Of a stretch of DNA of 64,000 nucleotides, positions 23,339 to 34,500 are shown piece after piece (within the stretch, counting starts at the first letter, position 1; every line of letters begins with the position of its first letter). Source of the DNA: Tigriopus japonicus (taxonomy: Eukaryota > Arthropoda > Copepoda > Harpacticoida > Harpacticidae); the NCBI GenBank assembly GCA_010645155.1, contig CM021317.1:9559853-9623852 (forward strand). Direction: 5' to 3'. Under the pieces are notes generated by a model. That model did no database searches. It was not told the origin of the DNA and saw only the letters and a list, made by a program, of their open reading frames with translations. The translations under genes were made by a program, and so were the position numbers.

Positions 23339-26300
23339 ATGGGCAGATGTGTCTTTTTGTTGCAATGGGTGGTCTGGGGGTTGTTGGTGTTGGGCTCTTA
23401 TGATCAGGTGGATGCCATGTCAGAGGAGTTCTGCGCCCGAGTTTGCTCGTGGAGCAATGCACTTTGCTGGATTTGCACGCCTCTCGTCAGCCATGGATAC
23501 GCAGGTCAGCTCATCTCACTCAGAGACTTGCAGAGGTATTTCGATCCAAATTGGAGCTCCAAGTAAAGCACTGAAAGGATAAGTTTAAAATAGTAGGCGA
23601 TATTACGCACATTCTGAGGTGCTTGAAAAAGAATGTAGAAGCCAGGAGGACCACTTCCTCTTGTGAATTGGGCAAGAATGGATAAGTGTACTCGAACGAA
23701 TTCAGCTGGGGATTCTGGGGCCAAAATGGCTAGGGATGCGTCGGAGTCGAGACTCACCCTCCATAAAATTTAATCAAAATTCGTTAGCCCAACTCGTTTT
23801 CTTCATTTTGACAATCAATTCAAATAAGAATTTGTTTCTCACGTAGCAAACTGAACGTGTAAAATGTCAAAACCTAGTTTTGACCCATCCCTAGTCATTT
23901 TAGCCCCAGAATCCACAGCTGAATTCGTTCGATTACACTCATCCATTGGCATGTAAAGTGGATTTTAAAGTGGCACTTTAAAGTGCGCAAAGATTTTTGA
24001 CAGAACCTTATCTGACATGAAATGACAATTATAAATCATGTATGTGATGCTCATTTTATGAGATCATTCGTGTTTTAAATGTTCTTTCAAAAGGGGATAT
24101 GATGTCATCAAAGTTAGTCCTACACACGTTGCTTTAGGTGGTGTAATATGGGATTTTATAGGAATTTCATCTTCAAGCTATCACAGATATCAACAAAAAC
24201 TCAAAGATCATTATCACAAGTGAGGCAATGAATTCTGTAAGAATCTTGCCAATTTGTACCCAACCTTGCTTTTCCTGACATGAGAATGACGGAGCCTAAT
24301 ATTTGGCTTAATCTTTCAAGCTAATCTATGCTCGGACTAGTCAAGAATTAAGGAACGTAGCAACAAACAGTATTTTAACAATCCAGTTTGCACTAATATG
24401 TAAGTGGTTTTGTGGCTTATCTCAATAATATGATCGCATAACACATGAAATATATCTAAGATTCCCTCTTTTCGATCGATCTAAGGATAGTCAAAAACAG
24501 TATAACGTCTCCTTGATTAGACCAAGAAGCACTGTAATCATAAAGTGGGAGGCTAGCAATGAGAAAAATGATTTCCATTAAGAACAATTCAATTACGTTC
24601 TTCTGCAAATGAGACCTTGCATATGTTGACAAGAATACGTACTTCAATTTTCAGCTCAATCGAACGTCGGAGACAAACGTTATGCTCACTCAAAATTCAG
24701 TGCAAATCCTACCGAGAATGAATGAACTAGCCCTTTTGTGGTAATCATTTTACTACAAAAGGGCAAGTTTATTCATTCTATGCTCTCTTTAGTACATAAG
24801 TTTGAGAGGGCATAACTTTTCACTCCGGCATTCGATTGGGCTGAAATTTGAAAAACCTGTTCTTCTCAATGCAAGCCAGGTCTCATCTGCAGAAGAACGC
24901 AAAAGGGTCGTTTCTGCTGGAAATCATAATTCTCATTGCTAGCCTCCCACTCCATGATTTCCGTGCTTCTTGATTAGACCAATTCATGCTCAATCAATGT
25001 ATTTTACCGTTCTTTTCTTGGGTTTATGAGGTTTATGTAACGGAATCTGGATAGGGGCTCACGTAAACCTCGTTTGGTTAGGGTAATCTTAAGTTTATTT
25101 TCTCTAGATTTGCCTGAATTGAAACCTCCAGGTGTACCGGAGATGGTCGAAAAGGCTAAATCATTTTATCGTCAACAAAAAGTTGTCGGAGGAAAACCCA
25201 TTAACTATGGTGACGCTCCTTGGTTGGCAAGGTACTAATAAAACCTAAGTGTTGAAGAGGTTTCTTCATATACCAGACCGTCATATGTTTCAGCATAAAA
25301 TACCGCGATGGCAATGATTTTTATACTTATTGTGGCGGTACTCTGATATCCGACCGTTTCGTCTTGACCGCTGCTCATTGCGTGCAATTCCAATCCACCA
25401 CGGAGTTATTTGTGGGCGTGGGCGATTACGATCGCAATAGCGAAGACCCCGGGGAAGTTCTCTCAGCCGTGGTCCGTGTACACACCCATCCGAACTTTAG
25501 GTACTAAATCTAAAGAACGTTATCAATTACAATGTATCAAAATAGTACTAACACCCTCATTTCCTTGGCAGTACCTTAACCTTTGAGTCGGATATTGCGC
25601 TTTTAGAGCTGGCTCAGCACATTCGATTTGATCGATACAAGCAACCGGCAGTGTTGGCCCGACCAGGAACCCATGTGACCGGTCTGCGCTTCAATGTGAC
25701 CGGTTGGGGTACTTTAAGAGAGAGAGGCGAATATTCAGCACGGGTCCGTCAAGCCCTGGTTCCATATGTTCCGTATGAGGTGTGTCGAGGAGCTTATAAG
25801 GATTTGTCCATCACCGCACGAATATTACCGGGGATGATCTGTGCGGGTAAGTGGTCAAGAGTTTCCCGAACCGTGGACTTTTATTTATACCAAAGCAAAC
25901 CAAAACCTTCCATTTAGTTCGTGACCTTTCATAGGTAAATTGACAAGGCTTTAAAGTTTGAAAATTTGTCCATCCGTCTACTTTTTCAGCGACCATCTTT
26001 TTCAAGCAGAAGTGTTCAGACTCTGCCTTTATTATCTCACGACCTTTAGTTGTGATAAAAGCTGAGGAAAGAGACGTCAATGAAACAAATGTATCCTAAG
26101 AATTGTTTTTGAGCAGCCTGTAATTCTTGTGAGTCCAAGTGTGTCACTTGGTAGTTACCAAGTGTAGACTTGGTTTACTAATCGCTTTCTTATAAATCAC
26201 CCTGGAAAATGGAAGCCATGTTTCAAATGCTTTTTCCAGGTTGGTTGGCTGGAGGTGGAGACGCTTGTCAAGGAGATAGTGGAGGCCCTCTCACTCTTTT

Positions 26301-26773
26301 GGTACCAATCAAAAGTCAACGAAATTATACATCTAAACCATCGACTACTTCTGCCCCGTCTAAAGTCCGAGGGGTTAGCCTTCGAATTCGGACGAAGGAT
26401 CGACAAAGATCACGTGGTGGAAAGTTCTTGTGGTCGGAAACGGATTCCAAAGAAGAAAGTGAGGTTAACCCAAATCCAGAGTTCACCAGAACGATAACTT
26501 CTTAGGTTCCAATATCTTCTTTTAGAGCGTCCCATGGTCCAATCTTCGAGCTCCATGGTGAACCATCTACTTCATTCCCAGACGAAACTGCACAAAAGCC
26601 GACAAGTGCTCAGTCCTGAACACGGGGTGCCCACTATTTTAGGCGTGGTATCTTGGGGCATGGGTTGTGGGCGACCCTCGTTTGCCGGGGTCTATACTGA
26701 TGTGCGTGCCTATCGCAGTTGGATCGTTCGAACCATGGGAGGAGAACCTGAACACGTGTGGACATTAGATTGA
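23339..26773 (+). CDS. secreted trypsin-like serine protease, 6 exons
   Basis: Exons 23339-23504, 25108-25231, 25294-25500, 25572-25846, 26240-26458 and 26526-26773 join in phase to 412 residues. The start gives a signal-peptide-like stretch (residues 1-25), then a Cys-rich pro-segment (FCARVC, LCWIC). The zymogen site is QQK|VVGG. The triad is His in LTAAHC, Asp in SDIALLEL and Ser in GDACQGDSGGPL; the Asp six residues before the Ser predicts cleavage after Lys/Arg. The C-terminal fold resumes at VVSWGMGCGRPSFAGVY. Between GDSGGPL and VVSWG lie about 90 extra, mostly polar residues in exons 5 and 6, where trypsins have about ten. The 67-nt intron between them is inferred from GTGAGG...TTTTAG and phase. 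Exon 1 is linked by phase and signal peptide only, across a 1.6-kb intron, and is the least certain part. Confidence 0.82.
23677..23947. mobile_element. 271-bp MITE (AATGGATGAGTG family), copy 1
   Basis: In protease intron 1. Long near-palindromic arms: AATGGATAAGTGTACTCGAA ... inverse at 23928-23947, followed inward by CAGCTGGGGATTCTGGGG on both sides. A second copy lies at 55607-55876 and an end fragment near 8200-8250 (DUOXA intron 1). Non-coding. Confidence 0.75.
24525..24970. mobile_element. palindromic MITE with an 11-bp TSD
   Basis: 446 bp in protease intron 1. TGATTAGACCA occurs directly at both edges (24514-24524 and 24971-24981). The ends read AGAAGCAC and GTGCTTCT. The entire left half pairs with the right half around a central hairpin near 24735-24775 (GCCCTTTTGT.GTAA). 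An 11-bp duplication is longer than hAT or Tc1 and is in the Mutator range. A truncated second copy occurs at about 56345-56684. Confidence 0.75.
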
Positions 26774-26924
26774 AAGACAAAAAAATGACTCCTATGAGAC
26801 AATGTACTAGTGCCAGCCAAGAAATTCATTTTCTTTTACTCGTACCTTGCCGAATAAAATACGTGTCACAACGCTAGACTTTGATATTATTTATGATTTG
26901 TTTTCTCCCGACAACTTCAATCCG

Positions 26925-27013
26925 ATCCCCAACAAGATTCGAACCTACGCCGTCTGGGGAAGCACTCACACTCGACTCTTTTAGGAACGCGTTAGTACCC
27001 GAGGCCACTATGG
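26925..27013 (-). repeat. degenerate tRNA-like sequence (Ser/Leu type)
   Basis: On the minus strand there is a D-arm-like GTGGCCTCGGG.ACTAACGC, a long variable-arm region and a T-loop-like GGTTCGAATC. The T stem pairs mainly by G-U and I cannot fold a good anticodon stem, so it is at best a tRNA pseudogene or tRNA-derived SINE relic. Confidence 0.3.
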
Positions 27014-27496
27014 CTTCCTTGATTAAGATTAGTGCTGAATATTTTTGGTTTTAACTAATAACCTAGGTTTTAACCTATAACGCCTATTTTGGGCAATTTT
27101 TACCTAAAAACAAGTTATCAACCTAATATCAACTTTTTCTCGCCATTTTTGGGCAATTTTTACCTAAAACTAAGTTTTCAAGCTAATATTAATTTTCTTT
27201 CTTATCCTAAAGTCATTAGCACAATAAGGCTCCTTACCCTAATCACTTTAAAAAACAAAACACAGCAACAAAAAAGGAAGAAAGAAGACAAATGGGAGCC
27301 ACAATGATTTTTATCCCATCAACATGCCGAATCAGCGTTCAGCGTTATCAGGTGGTTTCACGCCGACATTGCCAAAAGTTGTTTGAAATACTACCAATCA
27401 CGGGAGCTCACTGCCATTTTTGAAGTCACATAACGCCACATTCGGCCACCTTTGAGCGAAAATTTCTCGTTTGCAATCATTTCATCTCATTTTTTA

Positions 27497-27745
27497 GGGT
27501 GCAAATTTTCGATCTCTCATTTACGTCGAAAAATTTTGATTTCGTTTTTTAACTCGAAAATTTCCGAGCTCGTTTTTTAAGTCAAAAATTTCCGACCTCG
27601 TTTTTGAAGTCGAAAGTTTCCGAGATCGTATTTTTAAGTCGAAAATTTCTGAGCTCGTTTTTAGGTCGAAAATATCCGATCTTGTTTTAAGGTCGAAAAT
27701 TTCCGATCTCCTTTTTTGGTCCACAATTTTCGATCTCGTTTATTT
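27497..27745. repeat. minisatellite, about 30-bp unit
   Basis: About eight imperfect units of the type GTCGAAAATTTCCGAGCTCG plus a T-rich spacer. The minus strand reads through as a repetitive SEIFDLK peptide, which I take as chance. Confidence 0.75.
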
Positions 27746-28527
27746 TTATTTTTTTGCCTACCCTTCCACGTTCTGCCATATTCTACCACTTAACGAATTT
27801 CATTGCGGCAAACTTCTATACTGCCATTTTCTGCCACTTAACGGCCCCACGGCCAAATAAAATTTTCACTGCCTCTGTCTGTGCTCAACTCCTTTCACTC
27901 TTACAAAGAGTAAACTGCTGTAGAGCAATTAATAAAAGGCTAAATTTGGTCTGAAAAGCCTCTGAAAAAGGTGTAATCTATTCAACCTAAAAAAACCTAA
28001 AACGTAAGTTTGTGCAACCTAATTTTGTCATATTTTGCCCAAAAAAGTTAACCTAAAATATTCAGCCCTAAGCCCTACTTATGATGAACTAATGTATTCA
28101 CGTTTGAAGTTTTTTGATTTTGATTAAAAATGGCACTGTCGGTTTCAGCTGAGATAAGAGATTTTTGTTGTTGAAAGATGTTTTTATCTATTTACTTCTC
28201 AATAAATTTATTTAGAGAGCTATTTAGAATAACAGAGGTTCCGAGTCTGAGGACCCCAGCGAATTTTGTTTACAAATGGGAACAGACATATCAACAAAGT
28301 GAAATAACGAACATAGGTTGAGGTTTCTCTGACCTTGAACTTTTGCTTCCCGAAGATTTAGTGGCGTCGACAACTATGGATTTCGTGGTCGGTAGATTGC
28401 CAATCTGTCATATTGAATCTGTAGTTTAAATCAATTATCCTTGCAGATTTCATTCAAAGTTCGATGGCGGCAATTGATCAATGTGTATAAAATTCACGAG
28501 TACTTGATTTTGAATAGAAACGTAATA

Positions 28528-31500
28528 CTAATGATATTGTCTGCAAACGGTTTTGATGTAATCTGGTAGATTTCTCTTTGGTTCCCAGCCCAAAACATTG
28601 TAAGCCGTTTTATCCTGGTTGAGAGTGATTCTGGCTTCTCCAGGCAATCCAGGTTCGTATCTCGGAGAAATCCCAAACATGGCCGCCACTTCATTAACGC
28701 TGTAATTTTGACCACTCCCAAAGTTGAACTCGTATCCATAGGCCTGTTGGTCTAAAATAGCCACGAGACCGTCGACAACATCTTGAACATGAGTAAAATC
28801 TCGCCGTTGTTCCCCATCACCAAAAATGATGCATTCTTGATCCATTTCGAGGCAATGAATCCAATTTCCGATCAACGTTGTATATTCACCTGAAAAGAGA
28901 AATAGTTTATGAAATTGTACTAAACATAAATAGTTGGTGCGACACGCCATCATGCATTGGCAAAAGGTTTCTTAAACTAGGCGAACGTCTTGACAATCAC
29001 ATCACCATTCTTTATATTCATCTGTTTATCAAAAGAATTATACCAGTTTACTTGATATTCCAAAAGAAACGGATTTCCAAAAAAATATTAACTGCAACTA
29101 GAGATTGGAACTTTAATTTGTTAAATCTCTTTAGATTTATTTATGAGGGATCCTTTACAACCTTGTACAAATTTAAGTCCAATCGATTAGTCTGGCCCAG
29201 GTTTGTGACAACTTTTTTTTCTTTCCGTTGGGGCCAACTTCCTTGTCTCCATAGTAGTAAAATGAGCGAGTGCTTTGTATCAAATATGTCTACGAAGGCT
29301 TGTATATGGCGGAACACACAAATGAGCACAAATTCTAACGTCCAAGAAGAAGATATATGCTGTCAAAGGATCATTTTGAAGAATTATTGTCAAAATATTG
29401 AGTAATTAACGATTTAACACACTTTTCTCCCGGTTAATGAACAACTTACTTGAGGGTAGAAAGCCAGTCAGCCATGGTTCCAGATAGTTCACATAATAAT
29501 CAAAGTGAACAAAGGGATTAAGAACAAGGTAAACTTACAGAAGTTCATGTGAAAGAAGCGTCATCAGAACACTAGCATTGGTGGCTTTATCATGAAGCTT
29601 TAAACAAGCCAAACAAGAGGGAAGTGGAAAAGAAATAATACAACAAATAGGAGCCTTTGAACAAAAAATATCCATGGAAGGGCTTCAATCCATCTTATTT
29701 TACAATCCAATGACTAGATCAATCTTTACTGGCTTGATTTATGTAAATTGCTTGCAAAATTGACTTTCCTTATAACTTGAACTTCCTCATTGATGGTGGC
29801 AACAACAACAACAACAACAAACATTAGAAGCTTCAAAAAGCCAAACAACCTGACTCTGTTGACGCTTCTTTCCCATGAGCTTCTTTAGGTAAACTTAAAA
29901 TGATTACTTTAAAAACTTTGTTGTATTCAATATGCACCAAATAGGAGCTTTATGAAGAATACTAGAATATGAAAACATGTTTATTCACGTAAAAAGTCAC
30001 ATTTTTCACTTTTGAATTTCTTTGATAGTTTGTGAACTACCATTTATTCAAGATTGTCCTGCTTGTCCAGTAAGTTGTCCTGCTATGGACAACTTACATG
30101 GAGGGTTAGACAGTAGCCTATCAAGTTTTCAAAATGTCAATTTGATTTATAAAAAGATGTTGAAGGATAACAAATATTTTCCATAATATAAGGAATTTTG
30201 AATAAAGGGTATTTCAACAGATCTTTCCATTTTAGAATTTTGCATTATGCTGCTGTTTTCTCTGTGTGCAAATTCCACACAAGTTGCAATGGGCTTTAGC
30301 CATAAAGTTAAAACCAGTTTTTTTGTTTACTATTTGGTGATTTATAAGCATCATCTGGAATTTCCTGTTTAATATTTGCTTGTTTGGCTTGGATTTTCTG
30401 GACATGTTTAGTTGTAATGAATCAACAATTTTTCAATTGCCACTTATTCCTTGGGGTGTTGCATAATTTTTTGAGTACTTCTTCATCCATTGGATATTGA
30501 GCTTGTCTAAATTAATACCATTTGGTGCAAATTAGTAAGTGAATTCATTTCATGGATTTGTTCTTTGTTTCCTGTGGTCGAAAGTAACAAAATCATTGAA
30601 ATAGCAACAATTAACACGTGAAAACATCAATGAAGACCATTTTAACTCATTTTAGTATGAATTTTCATTCAAAGCTCTTGCAAACTATGTAATATGTGAT
30701 GTGCTATGTGCTCTATGTGAACTCTCTGGAACCATGGCTGACCGGAATCCTACCCTCATGTAAGTTGTTCCAAAACCGAGAGAAAAGTGTGATAAATCGT
30801 TAATTACTCCATATTTTGACAACAATTCTTCAAAATAATCTTTTGACAGCATATATCTGTCTCTTGGGCGTTAAATTTTGTGCTCATTTGTGTTAATAGG
30901 CCATATACAAGCCTTCGTAGACATGTTTGAATGAAAGAACTCGCTCATTTTACTACTATGGAGACAAGGAAGTTGGCCCCAGCGGAAAGAAAAAAAAAAG
31001 TTGTCACAAACCTGGGCCAGACTAATCCATTGCTCTGAGTGACAGGCATGATCTGCCATTCTTTTTTAATGAATCATTTTGTTGGTATTGCATAGTTCAG
31101 GGGTAGGTAACTGGTGGGCCGCGGCCCATATGTGTGCCCAAGGGTGGTTGGTCATTGGTGGGTCCAGGAGCTATTTGGATGATCCAAAATAGTGGGCCTG
31201 CGAGACATCCAAGTACTCATGGGCCCCTGAACCTACCAACGTCTGTTTGATGGGCCCCTGAACCTACCAACGTCTGTTTGATGGGCCCCTGAACCTACCA
31301 ACGTCTGTTTGATGGGCCCCTGACAACATGTAATCAAAAATCGTGGGCCTTGACCCAAAAGTGGTAGCCAACATGTGTGGCACTTTCAAGTCCAGAGATA
31401 GTATTACGATGCTAATTCGACTCTGTAGGTATAAGTCGATAATTCAGTCGCATCTTGAATATGCCTCGCCCATTTGGGTGAGTTCAGCAGGTTTGCAAAA

Positions 31501-34500
31501 GGTCGAGCAGGTCCAAAGATGTTTTACTAGGAACATCACAGGAATGAGAGAGCTCTCGTATTGGGAGAGGCTCAAGAAGTTAGGGCTGTACAGTACTCAG
31601 AGAAGGTATAAAAGGTATCTGATACTGTATGTCTTCAAGAGCATTCATGGGCTCAGTCCTAACCCAGGATTTGAGATCAGTTGTAGCGATCGTAGAGGTT
31701 TTACGTGCGCTCTGAGAGCACCTCCAAATCCTAAGGAAATCAAGGCTAGTTCGAACAATGAAGTCCTCCTCTCTTCTTGTTCAATTTGTTGCTTATTTGC
31801 CTTCGTCGGGAATATGGTGGAGCTGATCCTCTAACAGCATTTAAGGCAGGATTGGACAAATTTTTTAAAACTATTCCTGACCAACCCAGTATACATGGGT
31901 TGTATAGATCTGCCAACAGTAACTCATTGGTAGATCAAATTTCATATAAACATTAATTATTGAAACTCTATTAATGATTAACTCTCTTTACAGGGAATCC
32001 CATTCCTTGTAGCGGTATTGAAAAATCCGCCCCCCCCCCAACCCTTGGTATAGTTTATCATTAAGTTGGGATCAAAAGCAATGAAAATAGTGGTCTTTCA
32101 AACGTTGTCGTAATATTGAATATTCAAAAACTCTGTTAAAACGAACAAGCATTTAAGCAAATACTAAAACCTCTTTACCCACTGTCATGGATCAAACAAG
32201 CCCGCCCGTTATTTTACCTTTTAGCAATTGCCTTGGTCCATAGACATTGAAAAAAACAGCTGTGGTGAACTTCAGAGCAAAGTGTTGGGCGTACAATTGG
32301 ATCACCTCCTGGCCAATTTCTTTGCTGAAGGTGTACGGATTCTTGAATTTCCCACTATATTTCGAGGACGAGCCTGCATATATTATTGGAGTCGCATTCT
32401 TGGAGCACCACTCCACTAAATTTATGGTGCCCCAAGCATTGCTCTTAAAGTACCCCAAAGGGTCCAGGAACGAGGGACCAATACGCGCCACAGCCGCCAA
32501 ATGGAATACAACGTCCACTTGAGGAAACGTCTAAGCAATCAAGAGAAAAAACATGAACCAGGTTCGAACCATCGATAGGTAGGTACATAGATAGGTTTAT
32601 GTGCTTTTGATTTTTTTTTAAATAGGGTCCTTTGCAGGAAGTTGGTGATTTCCACCATTTCGTGTGCAACAACTGTGCAACAAAAATGCAACAAAAGGGG
32701 CTGAATTTCCAGATTTTTAGACCTCGACAATGAATACTGCACAGTTATTTGCAATAACAAAAAATATTAATAGAAATTCAAATTCATATTCATGAATATC
32801 AATTACAAAATAAATGTCAATTCAATTGAAAGAACAAAGTTGTAAATTACGTTCAAGATTAAGGATTTCTCCTGATTAAGAATTATTACTTAATTTACAT
32901 AATCATGACCCTTTACTTTGCTTGTCAAAAAATAGATAGAAACGGAGTTTGATGGTTGATGAATAAAGTCATTGTGTTTGAACTTTCAATCTGTACATTG
33001 TTTGTATTTTGACAACTGAACCATAACCTCATGTACAATGCAAAGCAAAGGTGGTATATGATTTTAGAATATTTTTAACGGATAAAGTTGTCAGGTTTCG
33101 TCATACTTTATTTCCTTCTTCATCAAAACCAGCACAACAACCAAATTTTCGCCTTCCACGTCGTCCACTGAAGTTTTACCAAAGTTGGATACACAGAGAA
33201 AGTACTTTGTCTTCCTTGCTAATGCACGTTTTCTCACCAATTACAACGTCATTTGGAGTTTTTCTCCATTGGAGTAACGGGCGTTAAAGTACGAGTCCGA
33301 ACAACAAGCCATCGAAATTGGGCCAAGCAAAGCAACAACCCTACATGTAGCAAAGTACAACCATAGATATGTGTAGATGCAAGATACTCAGTTTTTTTGC
33401 CGGACAATAGCTGAAAACTGGTTGCGTAAATCAGCCTTAATATTCCAAGAGACATTGATGAACTATGCAGGGTTGGTTCAAGTAACGCCCTATCGTGTTT
33501 TCTGTCCAAACCCTAAGAAATGGTTTGTCTCATCTGCAACTGTTGTTATGAATTTGCTGCCATCCATTTGTTATACAGAATACATAAGAGGTGATCCATT
33601 GATGTCATTTAAGGCAAGGCTAGTCCAATGAGGTTTGAGTGATCTCTTCAAAAATCTTATCGCGGGCGGATGAAAGATGAGAAAAGGCTTGTTTGGCAAC
33701 AGTGGGTGGCTCGTAAGAATTTGGGCAGTTTAAGGGTTTTCGCAATTTACAGACCGCCCTTGTGAATTAGATGCCATGAAAAATGTCGAATTGCAAGTTT
33801 GAACACCTTTGGTTAGGATTTTGGAAAAAAAATGCACACTTTATTTGCTAGTTCTTGCGCGAGAAAATTCTCAACAAAGGGCCACTTTTTTGGGTAAGTA
33901 AAAGTGTAAGTGATGTTATAAGCACTGATTTGTTTTGTAAAGCTCCAAAACCATCAAGGTACCAAACAAAATGTCGTGTTTTGTACGTGTTTCTCTTCAA
34001 TATCAAAGGTCTTTTTTAAGTGCTTGCCATTTTTTAATCAAAAGAATAATTTTGCAAATTCTTACAAAACCAAGAGTCAAAATGTCCAAACTTGCAATTC
34101 GACATTTTTTGTAGCATCTAAGTCATAAGGGCGGTCTGTAAAACGCGAAAACCCTTGCACTGACCAAAATCTTACATTGACGAACAAGCCTTTTCTCTTC
34201 TTTCATCCGCCCACGATAAGATTTTTGAAGAGATCACTTAAACCTCCCCCTGCATGAGAGAATGTGAACTAAATATATCAGTGCAACAATTTCCCCCCAT
34301 AAGTGGAGACAAACAAAAGGGAGGTAAAAGCGCAAAGTCAATCACATATTGGTCACATATTGGTACTCATTTTACACTTGTCATCTTAAGTATGCAAAAG
34401 TATATTATCGTAACCAGAACATTAGCTTTAAGTGAAGTCACTTGAGGTAACTGTCTTTAGAGATTTATACGCATTTATTTCTTGACTAGGTTTAACAAAC

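Larger units (their letters stand above)
26774..28527. other. intergenic stretch with repeats
   Basis: 1.75 kb between protease and epimerase 3' ends (convergent). Besides a possible tRNA-like relic and a minisatellite (listed separately), about 60-bp units containing TTTTGGGCAATTTTTACCTA are repeated directly at 27089-27185. AATAAA at 26855 is a likely protease poly(A) signal. Confidence 0.5.

Noticed and set aside
27521..27724. 67-codon repetitive SEIFDLK protein on the minus strand
   Set aside because: It is the translation of a 30-bp minisatellite; no start context or neighbouring exon supports it.
32553..32568. GGTTCGAACC resembling a tRNA T-loop
   Set aside because: Palindromic chance match; no D-arm, anticodon arm or acceptor stem around it.
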